Below, one piece after another: positions 1-5,524 of a stretch of DNA of 5,524 nt. The DNA comes from a bacterium (GTDB lineage: Bacteria > Planctomycetota > J058 > JAJDCP01). The position numbers and the translations under genes were made by a program. The stretch lies in the NCBI GenBank assembly GCA_030428695.1, contig JAUIEM010000517.1:1-5524 (forward strand), in the 5' to 3' direction. The notes beneath the pieces are model-generated. The model ran no database searches, was not told where the DNA came from, and saw nothing but the letters and a program-made list of their open reading frames with translations. Each line of letters begins with the position of its first letter. Within the stretch, counting starts at the first letter, position 1.

Positions 1-1448
1 ACGGTGTACTCGAGGCGCTTGGTCGCGCCGATGTTGCCGGCGACCACCGGGCCGGTGGTGATGCCGATGCGGATGCGGAAGCGCCGGTCGGCGGGCAGGG
101 TCTCGCGGAAGACGTGCAGCTCGTCGATCATCTCCAGGGCCGCCCGCACCGCCCGCTCGGCGTCGTCTTCCCGGGCGACCGGGGCGCCGAAGATCGCCAT
201 GATCGCGTCGCCGATGAACTTGTTCAGGGAGCCGTTGTAGTCGAAGATGATGCGGGTCATGATCTCGAAGTAACCGTTGAGCAGCTCGGCGATCTCCTTC
301 GGCGAGAGCCGCTCGGACAGCTTGCTGAAGCCCTCGATATCCGAGAACAGCACGGTCACCCGGCGGGCCTCGACCGCGAGCGCGACCGGGTTCTCCTTGT
401 TGAGGATCATGTCGACGACGTCCGGGCTGTGGTAGCGCTCGAGGTTGCTGCGGTAGATCGCGTCGCGCTGGATCTGCTCCTTGAGGATCTCCCGGTAATA
501 GGCGGCTCCGACCTGGTTGCCGACCGCGGTCAACAGGTCGCGGTCTGCCTCGGTGAAGGCGTGGGCGGTCAGCAGGTTGTCGATGTAGATCAGGCCGTAG
601 ACGTCGTCGTCGACCCAGATCGGTGCGCACAGGGCGCTGCGGATGTTGAAGCGCACGATCGACTGCCCCATCTGCAGCTTGGGGTCGGCGGTCGCGTCGC
701 CGGTCAGCACCGCCTTGCGCTCGTGCAGCACCATGTTCGTGATCGTCGAGGAGATGTGGATGTCCCCGGGGTCGCTGTTGTCGGCGCTGCGCACGACGCG
801 CGCGACCAGCTTCCCCGCATCGTCCTTCATCATCAGCACGCCGCGCTCGGCGTTCAGCCCCTCGAAGACCATCGGCATCACCAGCCGCAAGAGCTTGTCG
901 AAGGTGCTGGTGCGGTTGATCAGGTCGGCGAGCTTGAAGAGGAAGAGGAAGTGCTCGCGGTCGCGGGTCGACAGCTTCTCGCGCTGGACGATCATCTCGC
1001 GGAAGCGCCGCCGCTCGGCGTCGGTGTCGACGAAGGACACGGTGTACTGCGGCATCAGGTCCTTGACCGAGACGGCGCGCAGCTCGTCGCTGGCCGTCGG
1101 GTCGTCGAGATCGGGGAAGTCGGACAGGGGGCCGTGGACCGAGACCGGCTCGTTCGGGTCCTCGAAGGTCAGGACCGTCGTGCCGATGCGGATCGCGTCG
1201 CCGCTGCTGAGGATCTTCTCGGTGATGCGCTGGCCGTTGACGAAGGTGCCGTTGCTGCTGTTGAGGTCGATGCAGCGGTAGACGTCGTCGAGCAGCACGA
1301 TCTTGGTGTGGCGCCGCGAGACCAGGGAGTCGATCAGCTCGAGGTCGTTGTCGAGGGAGCGCCCGATGACGAAAGGCGGCTTGCGCAGCACGATCTCGCG
1401 CCGGCCGGCCGGGCTCGTCATGATCAGCTTCGCGGGCTCCGGCCTCAT
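1..1448 (-). CDS. FHA-GAF class III adenylate/guanylate cyclase (C-terminus cut by window edge)
   Basis: Makes a cyclic nucleotide, probably cAMP from ATP, in the cytoplasm; no membrane segment or signal peptide is seen. The 482 visible residues hold three parts. An FHA domain (about 18-96) has G29-R30, S44-R45-R46-H47, N66-G67 and N71, the usual phosphothreonine-binding pattern. A GAF domain (about 175-315) has no complete NKFDE cyclic-nucleotide motif. After a linker containing RYHSPDVVD, a class III catalytic domain starts near 362. It has metal-binding aspartates D370 (FSDIEGF) and D414 (GDAIMAIFG) and the purine-selecting lysine K410 (NKFIGD). The last full codon is a threonine in EYT, aligning with the second specificity position (Asp or Thr in adenylate cyclases), which suggests class IIIb. 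The transition-state Asn and Arg lie beyond the edge. The ATG overlaps the stop of the upstream small gene (ATGA), with purine-rich GGGAGG and AGG upstream. Family assignment is firm; ATP specificity is inferred. Confidence 0.95.
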   Translation of the reverse strand, partial: MRPEPAKLIMTSPAGRREIVLRKPPFVIGRSLDNDLELIDSLVSRRHTKIVLLDDVYRCIDLNSSNGTFVNGQRITEKILSSGDAIRIGTTVLTFEDPNEPVSVHGPLSDFPDLDDPTASDELRAVSVKDLMPQYTVSFVDTDAERRRFREMIVQREKLSTRDREHFLFLFKLADLINRTSTFDKLLRLVMPMVFEGLNAERGVLMMKDDAGKLVARVVRSADNSDPGDIHISSTITNMVLHERKAVLTGDATADPKLQMGQSIVRFNIRSALCAPIWVDDDVYGLIYIDNLLTAHAFTEADRDLLTAVGNQVGAAYYREILKEQIQRDAIYRSNLERYHSPDVVDMILNKENPVALAVEARRVTVLFSDIEGFSKLSERLSPKEIAELLNGYFEIMTRIIFDYNGSLNKFIGDAIMAIFGAPVAREDDAERAVRAALEMIDELHVFRETLPADRRFRIRIGITTGPVVAGNIGATKRLEYT

Positions 1449-1609
1449 TTCTTCGACCTGCCTCCCTCTAGCAGCCAGCCGATCGCGAACAGGGTGCCGC
1501 CGAAGATCAGCATCGTCAGCTCCATCCCGGCGCTCGCCTGACCGGTCAGCCCCATGATCAGGGCGATCGGCACGAAGATCAACGCGAGCAGCTGCAACAG
1601 ACGTCCCAC
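1445..1609 (-). CDS. 54-residue protein with two transmembrane segments, function unknown
   Basis: I do not recognise a named family. The product is 54 residues with two hydrophobic stretches, about 4-21 (LLQLLALIFVPIALIMGL) and about 29-47. They are separated by a short polar loop (TGQASAG), and the tail is basic (GRSKK). It looks like a small helical-hairpin inner-membrane protein. The GTG start is chosen because GGGAG sits 5 nt upstream and because it begins one base after the mobA stop (TGACGTG). An in-frame ATG at 1642 would give 65 residues and overlap mobA by 32 bp, which is less likely. The stop overlaps the cyclase start as ATGA, so the two proteins are probably made together. The position suggests, but does not show, a membrane anchor or regulator for the cyclase. 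Small two-helix proteins of this kind are often annotated only as hypothetical. Confidence 0.8.
   Translation of the reverse strand: MGRLLQLLALIFVPIALIMGLTGQASAGMELTMLIFGGTLFAIGWLLEGGRSKK
1457..1466 (-). promoter_or_regulatory. Ribosome binding site for the cyclase
   Basis: On the minus strand GGGAGGCAGG lies inside the last codons of the 54-residue gene. Its nearer AGG is 8 nt and its GGGAGG is 12 nt before the ATG at 1448. It supports that start and coupled translation with the upstream gene. Confidence 0.55.
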
Positions 1610-1610
1610 G

Positions 1611-2177
1611 TCAGCTCCCGGGCTGGCTGCGCGCGTCGGCATCGCGCAGGTGCTGCGGCGTGTTGACGTTGAAGCAGGCCCGCGCGAGCCCGGCGGGCAG
1701 CCGCACCCGGGGCAGGCGCAGGGCGCGCACCGCTTCACCGACCGAGCGCTGGCCGCGGTCGAGCCGGGCGCGCAGCACAGGCAGCGCCGCCGCCGGCCAG
1801 ATGCCGAACAGCGGCGGGTTGCGCCGGCCGTCGTCGATCGCCACGCCGCGGCCGTCGTCGGCCGCGAGCAGAAACTGTACGGCTTCGGTGCTCACGAAAG
1901 GCATGTCTCCCGCCACCGCCAGCAGCGCACCGGGCGCCGCGCGCTGCAGTCCCGCTTCGATTCCCGCCAGCGGTCCACCCGGCCGCAGGTCGGGGACGAA
2001 GGGCAGGCCGAGCTCCGCCCAGGGGGCGTGACTGCGGCCGGAGATCCAGACCGGCAGCCGCGGCTCGAGGGCCGCGCGCAGCCTGTCGATGATGCGCTCC
2101 CCGCCGACCCGCAGGAGGGGTTTGGCGCGTCCCCCGAGCCGGGTTCCGCCTCCTCCCGCGAGCACCAGGGCCGCCAC
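1611..2177 (-). CDS. mobA: Molybdenum cofactor guanylyltransferase (MobA-like)
   Basis: Predicted to transfer GMP from GTP to molybdopterin-Mo, giving the guanine dinucleotide cofactor of bacterial oxidoreductases, in the cytoplasm. The product is 188 residues, close to the usual MobA length of about 190-200. The N-terminal nucleotide-binding loop reads LAGGGGTRLGGRAKPLL with R13 and K19. GGPLAG is at 67-72, the metal-binding aspartate is D91 in AGDMPF, and the C-terminal CFNVNTP (168-174) is the family's NxNTP signature. The Asp that usually precedes the loop lysine (GxDK) is Ala here, so activity on a related nucleotide or cofactor cannot be excluded. The GTG at 2177 is chosen because the conserved strand AALVLAGG begins directly after it and no better start is seen. 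Its ribosome site is poor: GAGG only 2 nt away. It lies 56 bp after the thioredoxin gene and 1 bp before the small membrane protein gene. Confidence 0.85.
   Translation of the reverse strand: MAALVLAGGGGTRLGGRAKPLLRVGGERIIDRLRAALEPRLPVWISGRSHAPWAELGLPFVPDLRPGGPLAGIEAGLQRAAPGALLAVAGDMPFVSTEAVQFLLAADDGRGVAIDDGRRNPPLFGIWPAAALPVLRARLDRGQRSVGEAVRALRLPRVRLPAGLARACFNVNTPQHLRDADARSQPGS
1615..1619 (-). promoter_or_regulatory. Ribosome binding site deciding the GTG start of the small membrane protein
   Basis: GGGAG on the minus strand lies 5 nt before the GTG at 1609, inside the last codons of mobA. It favours the GTG start over the in-frame ATG at 1642. Confidence 0.55.
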
Positions 2178-2201
2178 GACCTCGCTGGATTCTCTTCCTC
2201 G

Positions 2202-2207
2202 AGTATA
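2202..2207 (-). promoter_or_regulatory. Possible -10 element for mobA
   Basis: TATACT on the minus strand, in an A/T-richer patch of the 56-bp gap between the thioredoxin gene and mobA, would place a transcript start about 18 nt before the GTG. No convincing -35 is seen 16-18 nt upstream, so an internal promoter is only a possibility. Read-through from the thioredoxin gene is the alternative. Confidence 0.2.
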
Positions 2208-2233
2208 CACGTGCGAGACGTGCCCGGGACGGA

Positions 2234-2560
2234 TCAGCTGGAGACGGCGCCCAGCTTCCCGTCGAGGACCGACTCCGAGGTCCAGCCGATCATCTGGTCG
2301 TGGACCTCGCCGCCGACGAAGATCAGCAGCCGGGGCACGCTGGTGACGTTGAACTTCGCGGCGGTCTGGGGAGCGGCGTCGATGTCGACCATGCCGACCT
2401 TGACCTTGCCGTCCCATTTCTTCGCCAGACTTTCGACGATCGGGGCCTGCCGCTTGCACGGACCGCACCAGGTCGCGGAAAAGTCGACCAACACGGGGAT
2501 CTCGGACTTCTCGACTTCGCTCTCGAAGTTGCCGTCGTCGAAATGCGGGACGTTCGCCAT
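2234..2560 (-). CDS. trxA: Thioredoxin
   Basis: Small cytoplasmic thiol-disulfide reductant, reduced by thioredoxin reductase, that reduces protein disulfides. The 108 residues cover a complete single thioredoxin fold, the standard length, with no signal peptide. Numbering matches E. coli thioredoxin: D26, active-site W31-C32-G33-P34-C35-K36, P40 and cis-proline P76. Departures from E. coli are S28 for W28, M57 for the buried K57 that pairs with D26, and R77 for T77 after the cis-proline. These may shift its redox potential or partner choice. The ATG at 2560 has a strong GAGGAG 8 nt upstream and a TACAAT -10 candidate. It is the first gene of the leftward group and diverges from rnc. Which thioredoxin paralogue it is cannot be told from one window. 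Confidence 0.95.
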   Translation of the reverse strand: MANVPHFDDGNFESEVEKSEIPVLVDFSATWCGPCKRQAPIVESLAKKWDGKVKVGMVDIDAAPQTAAKFNVTSVPRLLIFVGGEVHDQMIGWTSESVLDGKLGAVSS

Positions 2561-2568
2561 GGTTCAAG

Positions 2569-2574
2569 CTCCTC
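2569..2574 (-). promoter_or_regulatory. Ribosome binding site for thioredoxin
   Basis: GAGGAG on the minus strand, 8 nt before the ATG at 2560. It is the strongest Shine-Dalgarno sequence in the window and fixes the thioredoxin start. Confidence 0.8.
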
Positions 2575-2591
2575 TGGGATGTGACCGCGCC

Positions 2592-2597
2592 ATTGTA
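2592..2597 (-). promoter_or_regulatory. Candidate -10 box of the leftward (thioredoxin) promoter
   Basis: TACAAT on the minus strand differs from TATAAT at one position. It would give a 5' leader of roughly 25-30 nt containing the GAGGAG site. The -35 region at 17-18 nt spacing (GTAGCG or GGTAGC) is a poor match, so an activator or an alternative sigma factor may be involved. It lies in the 111-bp divergent region shared with rnc. Confidence 0.45.
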
Positions 2598-2636
2598 GCG
2601 GATCATCGGGCAGACGCTACCTGTCGGCCGCAAACA

Positions 2637-2665
2637 TTGCCGCGCGCCCGGCTCTGTTCTAAGCT
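2637..2665 (+). promoter_or_regulatory. Candidate rnc-mfd promoter
   Basis: TTGCCG at 2637-2642 and TAAGCT at 2660-2665 are separated by 17 bp. TAAGCT keeps only the T, A and final T of the -10 consensus. A start about 7 nt downstream would fall on or next to the rnc ATG at 2672, implying a leaderless or nearly leaderless transcript. This is consistent with the lack of a clear Shine-Dalgarno sequence there, but the promoter match is weak. Confidence 0.25.
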
Positions 2666-2671
2666 GACGGT

Positions 2672-3355
2672 ATGGACGTCGAACAGCGCATCGGCTACCG
2701 CTTCCGCGACCGGACGCTCCTCGAGCGCGCGCTCTCGCACGCCTCGATGCGCAGTCTCGGGGAACGCTGCAACGAGCGTCTGGAGTTCCTCGGCGACGCG
2801 GTGCTCGGCATGCTCGTCGGCGAGTTCGTGTTCGACAACGCCCCCGACCTCGACCAGGGCGAGCTGACCCGGGCGCGCGCGGCGACGGTCAGCAACCGCT
2901 CGCTCGCCAAGGTCGCCCGCGAGCTCGGCCTCGAGCACGCCCTGTCGACCCAGGGCCTGGCCAACGTCCCGCGCAAGGCGCTCGCCGACGCCTTCGAGGC
3001 GCTGGTCGGCGCGGTCTACCTCGACGGCGGCCTCGACGCCGCCCGCGAGATGGTCCTCGGCAGCCTGGGCGACACCTGCAGCAAGCACCTCGAGCGGCCC
3101 CCCGGCGACTTCAAGTCCACCCTGCAGCAGGCGGTGCAGATGGTGCTGCAGACCCAGCCGGAGTACCGCACCATCGCCGAGACCGGGCCGCCCCACGACC
3201 GCCGCTTCGGCGTCGCCGCCCTGCTCCAGGGCAAGCGCCTCGGGACGGGCTGGGGACGCTCGAAGAAGGAGGCGACCCAGGCCGCCGCCTGCGAGGCGCT
3301 GCAGGCGCTGCGCGAGCTCGGACGCAACGACAACGGGGACCATGGCAGCCACTGA
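2672..3355 (+). CDS. rnc: Ribonuclease III
   Basis: Double-strand-specific endoribonuclease that processes rRNA precursors and structured mRNAs; acts as a cytoplasmic dimer with Mg2+. The 227 residues match the bacterial family (about 220-230). The N-terminal catalytic domain (about 5-130) carries the signature NERLEFLGDAVL at 34-45, with metal ligands E38 and D42, and a second pair D106 and E109 in ADAFEALVG. A double-stranded-RNA-binding domain follows at about 146-214, ending in the RNA-contacting SKKEATQAAA (K198, K199). All expected catalytic residues are present. An in-frame TAA at 2660 and the conserved IGYRF at 7-11 leave the ATG at 2672 as the only plausible start, although no strong ribosome site precedes it. 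The 3' end overlaps mfd by 14 bp, suggesting a two-gene operon. Confidence 0.97.
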   Translation: MDVEQRIGYRFRDRTLLERALSHASMRSLGERCNERLEFLGDAVLGMLVGEFVFDNAPDLDQGELTRARAATVSNRSLAKVARELGLEHALSTQGLANVPRKALADAFEALVGAVYLDGGLDAAREMVLGSLGDTCSKHLERPPGDFKSTLQQAVQMVLQTQPEYRTIAETGPPHDRRFGVAALLQGKRLGTGWGRSKKEATQAAACEALQALRELGRNDNGDHGSH

Positions 3356-5524
3356 CTTGCCCGAGCTGTCCGCGCATCCCCACGTGCAGGCGGCCGCCGC
3401 GGCGCTCGCCGCGGGCCGCGGCACCAGCCTGAGCGGCCTGCCCGGGGGCGGGGCCCACCTGGTGACCAGCGCGCTGTTGCGGGTGCTGGACAAGCCGGCG
3501 CTGGTCGTCGTCCCGACCCTGGCCTGGCTCGACCGGCTGCGCGAGGACCTCGGCAGCCTCGGCTGGGAGCGCCCGCCGACCGCCCTCCTGCCCTTCGACG
3601 CTCCGCCGACCGCGACCTCTCCGGCGGCGGCGGCCCGCATCTCGGCCCGGGTCTCCGCCCTGTACGCCGAGGGACCCTGGATCGCCAGCGTCGACGCCCT
3701 GCACCAGAAGACCGCCCCGAAGGAGCTGCTCGCCGCCGCCCTGTTCGACCTGCGGCCGGGGCTGGAGCTCGACGTCGGGAAGTTCCTCGGACGCCTGGTC
3801 GAGGCGGGCTTCCAGCGCCAGCGCCTGGTCGAGATCCCGGGGGAATACGCGGTGCGCGGGGGCATCGTCGACGTCTTCCCCTTCGGGGCCGAGCGCCCGC
3901 TGCGGGTCGAGCTGTTCGGCGACGAGGTCGACTCCCTGCGCGGCTTCGATCCCGCGACCCAGAGCTCGGTCGAGAGCCTCGACGAGGCCCGCTGCCTGCT
4001 GATCGACCGCGAGCGCTTCCTCGTGTCGGTGCGCAAGCTCGGGGTCAGCCCGCTCGACTACTTCCCCGACGCCCCGTTGATCCTGCTCGGGGCGCCGGCC
4101 TACGGCGACGCGATCGGGCCGCTGTACCAGCGCTTCCCGATCGGCTGCCTGTGCGCGGACGATCCCCTGAAGGGCCGCCTGGCCGTCCGCATCAGCCCGG
4201 TCCCCGGCGGCGCGCTGGAGTTCGGCTGGCAGCCGGTGCGGCCGGTGTGGAAGAGCCTCGACGAGGCCCAGCAGATCCTCAAGGGCCGGGCGCAGCGGGG
4301 GATGACGGTGCGCATCCTGTGCAAGCGGCCGGTCGAGCAGGAGTCGCTCGCCGCCTTCGAGCCGGAGGTCGAGACCGCGGTCGCGCCCTTCTCGAGCGGC
4401 GTCGAGCTCAGCGACCGCAAGCTGCTGCTCGTCACCTACGACCAGATCGCCCAGCAGCACACCCGCCGCCGGCACGTCGCGACGACCGCGCCGGCCGCGC
4501 CGATCGACGACTTCCTCGAGCTCAAGCCCGGCGACTTCCTCGTCCACGTCGCCCACGGCATCGGCCGCTTCGAGTCCCTCGAGCGCATCTCCAAGGCCGG
4601 GCGCATCCAGGAGTTCCTCAAGGTCAGCTTCGCCCGCGACACGCAGATCTTCGTGCCGGTCGCGCGCCTCGACCTCGTCCAGAAGTACGTCGGCGTCGGC
4701 CAGGCCGAGCCGAAGCTGTCGCGGGTCGGCGGCCGCAGCTGGAGCAGCAAGAAGGCCGCCGCCGCCCGCGCCTGCCTCGACCTCGCCAGCGAGCTGCTCG
4801 AGCTGGCGGCGCGCCGCAGGGCCCGGGCCGGCTTCAGCTACAAGCCGCGCGACACCTGGGAGCTCGAGTTCGCCGCCCGCTTCCCCTTCGAGGAGACCCC
4901 CGACCAGCTCAAGGCCTGGGATGCGATCGAGCAGGACATGGTCGCGGGCACCCCGATGGACCGGCTGATCTGCGGCGACGTCGGCTTCGGCAAGACCGAG
5001 ATCGCGATCCGCGCCTCCTTCAAGGCGGTGATGGGCGGGAAGCAGGTCGCCGTGCTCGCGCCGACGACCATCCTCAGCGAGCAGCACCTCGAGACCTTCC
5101 GCGGCCGCACCGAGGACTACCCGATCCGCGTCGCCGTGCTCAACCGCTTCCGCAGCAAGCGCGAGCAGAAGGAGACCATCGCCGGGCTCGCCGAGGGCCG
5201 CGTCGACATCGTGATCGGCACCCACCGGCTGCTGAGCGGCGACCTGGTGTTCAAGAACCTCGGCCTGCTGGTCGTCGACGAGGAGCAGCGCTTCGGCGTC
5301 GCCCACAAGGAGAAGATCAAGAAGCTGCGCAGCAACGTCGAGATCCTGACCCTGTCGGCGACGCCGATCCCGCGCACCCTGCACCAGTCGCTGGTCGGCC
5401 TGCGCGACATCTCCAACCTGATGACGCCGCCCCCCGACCGGCGCGACGTCGAGAGCCAGGTGCTCGCCTTCGACCTCGGGGTCGTGCGCGAGGCGATCCT
5501 GCGCGAGCTCGCCCGCCAGGGGCA
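3342..5524 (+). CDS. mfd: Transcription-repair coupling factor Mfd (C-terminus cut by window edge)
   Basis: ATP-driven DNA translocase that removes RNA polymerase stalled at lesions and recruits UvrA for nucleotide excision repair. The frame stays open from the ATG to the window end, giving 727 residues of a protein usually about 1,100-1,200 long. The UvrB-like N-terminal module (about 1-210) includes GEYAVRGGIVDVFPFG (167-182) and DSLRGFDPATQ from 197. The RNA-polymerase-interacting domain starts at LKPGDFLVHVAHGIGRF (394-410). The translocase follows, with Walker A GDVGFGKTE (545-553, K551), DEEQ (646-649) and SATPIPRTL (672-680). Helicase motifs IV-VI and the translocation motif lie beyond the edge. 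From the RID to Walker A the spacing equals that of E. coli Mfd, but the part before the RID is about 80 residues shorter. The ATG overlaps the rnc 3' end, preceded closely by GGGGA. Confidence 0.97.
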   Translation, partial: MAATDLPELSAHPHVQAAAAALAAGRGTSLSGLPGGGAHLVTSALLRVLDKPALVVVPTLAWLDRLREDLGSLGWERPPTALLPFDAPPTATSPAAAARISARVSALYAEGPWIASVDALHQKTAPKELLAAALFDLRPGLELDVGKFLGRLVEAGFQRQRLVEIPGEYAVRGGIVDVFPFGAERPLRVELFGDEVDSLRGFDPATQSSVESLDEARCLLIDRERFLVSVRKLGVSPLDYFPDAPLILLGAPAYGDAIGPLYQRFPIGCLCADDPLKGRLAVRISPVPGGALEFGWQPVRPVWKSLDEAQQILKGRAQRGMTVRILCKRPVEQESLAAFEPEVETAVAPFSSGVELSDRKLLLVTYDQIAQQHTRRRHVATTAPAAPIDDFLELKPGDFLVHVAHGIGRFESLERISKAGRIQEFLKVSFARDTQIFVPVARLDLVQKYVGVGQAEPKLSRVGGRSWSSKKAAAARACLDLASELLELAARRRARAGFSYKPRDTWELEFAARFPFEETPDQLKAWDAIEQDMVAGTPMDRLICGDVGFGKTEIAIRASFKAVMGGKQVAVLAPTTILSEQHLETFRGRTEDYPIRVAVLNRFRSKREQKETIAGLAEGRVDIVIGTHRLLSGDLVFKNLGLLVVDEEQRFGVAHKEKIKKLRSNVEILTLSATPIPRTLHQSLVGLRDISNLMTPPPDRRDVESQVLAFDLGVVREAILRELARQG

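Noticed and set aside
555..920. GAF domain as a cyclic-nucleotide sensor (feedback by cAMP)
   Set aside because: The NKFDE motif is not complete: F-x3-D is followed by Arg and no matching NK is seen. The ligand is left open.
114..1541. Long plus-strand open frame (475 residues) across the cyclase gene
   Set aside because: Its translation is low-complexity (Val, Asp, Leu, Gln repeats) with no domain. It is the antisense shadow of the cyclase, produced by high G+C.
2178..2633. Extension of the mobA frame upstream through the thioredoxin gene
   Set aside because: The upstream part is arginine-rich and antisense-like in composition. The MobA fold starts at AALVLAGG next to the GTG at 2177.
2561..2671. 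Riboswitch or terminator hairpin in the divergent region
   Set aside because: No stable stem with a T-tract and no recognisable riboswitch core; the region is short and fully used by two opposed promoters.
1554..2867. Plus-strand open frame (437 residues) spanning mobA, the thioredoxin gene and the divergent promoter region
   Set aside because: It crosses two well-supported minus-strand genes and the intergenic region, and its translation matches no family.
2603..4036. Minus-strand open frame (477 residues) across rnc and the start of mfd
   Set aside because: Ser/Arg-rich then Ala/Glu-rich low complexity; antisense to two firmly identified genes.
3111..5384. Very long minus-strand open frame (757 residues) opposite rnc and mfd
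   Set aside because: The translation is rich in Ala, Glu, Asp, Leu and Arg and has no recognisable motif. The opposite strand encodes the full Mfd motif set, so this is a high-GC shadow.

Overview
The window is G+C-rich, clearly well above 60 percent by eye, with G/C at most third codon positions. It is tightly packed with bacterial genes and looks chromosomal. I see no mobile element, CRISPR array, tRNA or rRNA. The gene set is housekeeping plus one signalling gene: thioredoxin, a molybdenum-cofactor nucleotidyltransferase, RNase III, Mfd and an FHA-GAF-cyclase. This fits a free-living, signalling-rich, high-GC bacterium such as a planctomycete or a myxobacterium-like lineage. The taxonomy is inference only.

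Layout: two gene groups diverge from a 111-bp region at 2561-2671. Leftward on the minus strand run a thioredoxin (2560-2234), a MobA-type guanylyltransferase (2177-1611), a 54-residue protein with two membrane segments (1609-1445), and a class III nucleotide cyclase with FHA and GAF domains (from 1448, running off the left edge). The gap is 56 bp between the first pair and 1 bp between the second pair. The last pair overlaps by 4 bp (ATGA), so the last three genes at least should form one transcription unit. Rightward on the plus strand run RNase III (2672-3355) and, overlapping it by 14 bp, the transcription-repair coupling factor Mfd (from 3342, running off the right edge).

Functionally, the right arm pairs RNA processing with transcription-coupled DNA repair. 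The left arm pairs redox and molybdenum-cofactor functions with a cyclic-nucleotide signalling enzyme. The cyclase is probably an adenylate cyclase of class IIIb, reading a phosphothreonine signal (FHA) and a small-molecule or protein signal (GAF). The 54-residue membrane protein is translationally coupled to it and is the least explained gene here. No stretch over 300 bases lacks a gene. I did not find a clearly new system; the most interesting lead is the coupling of the small membrane protein to the cyclase.
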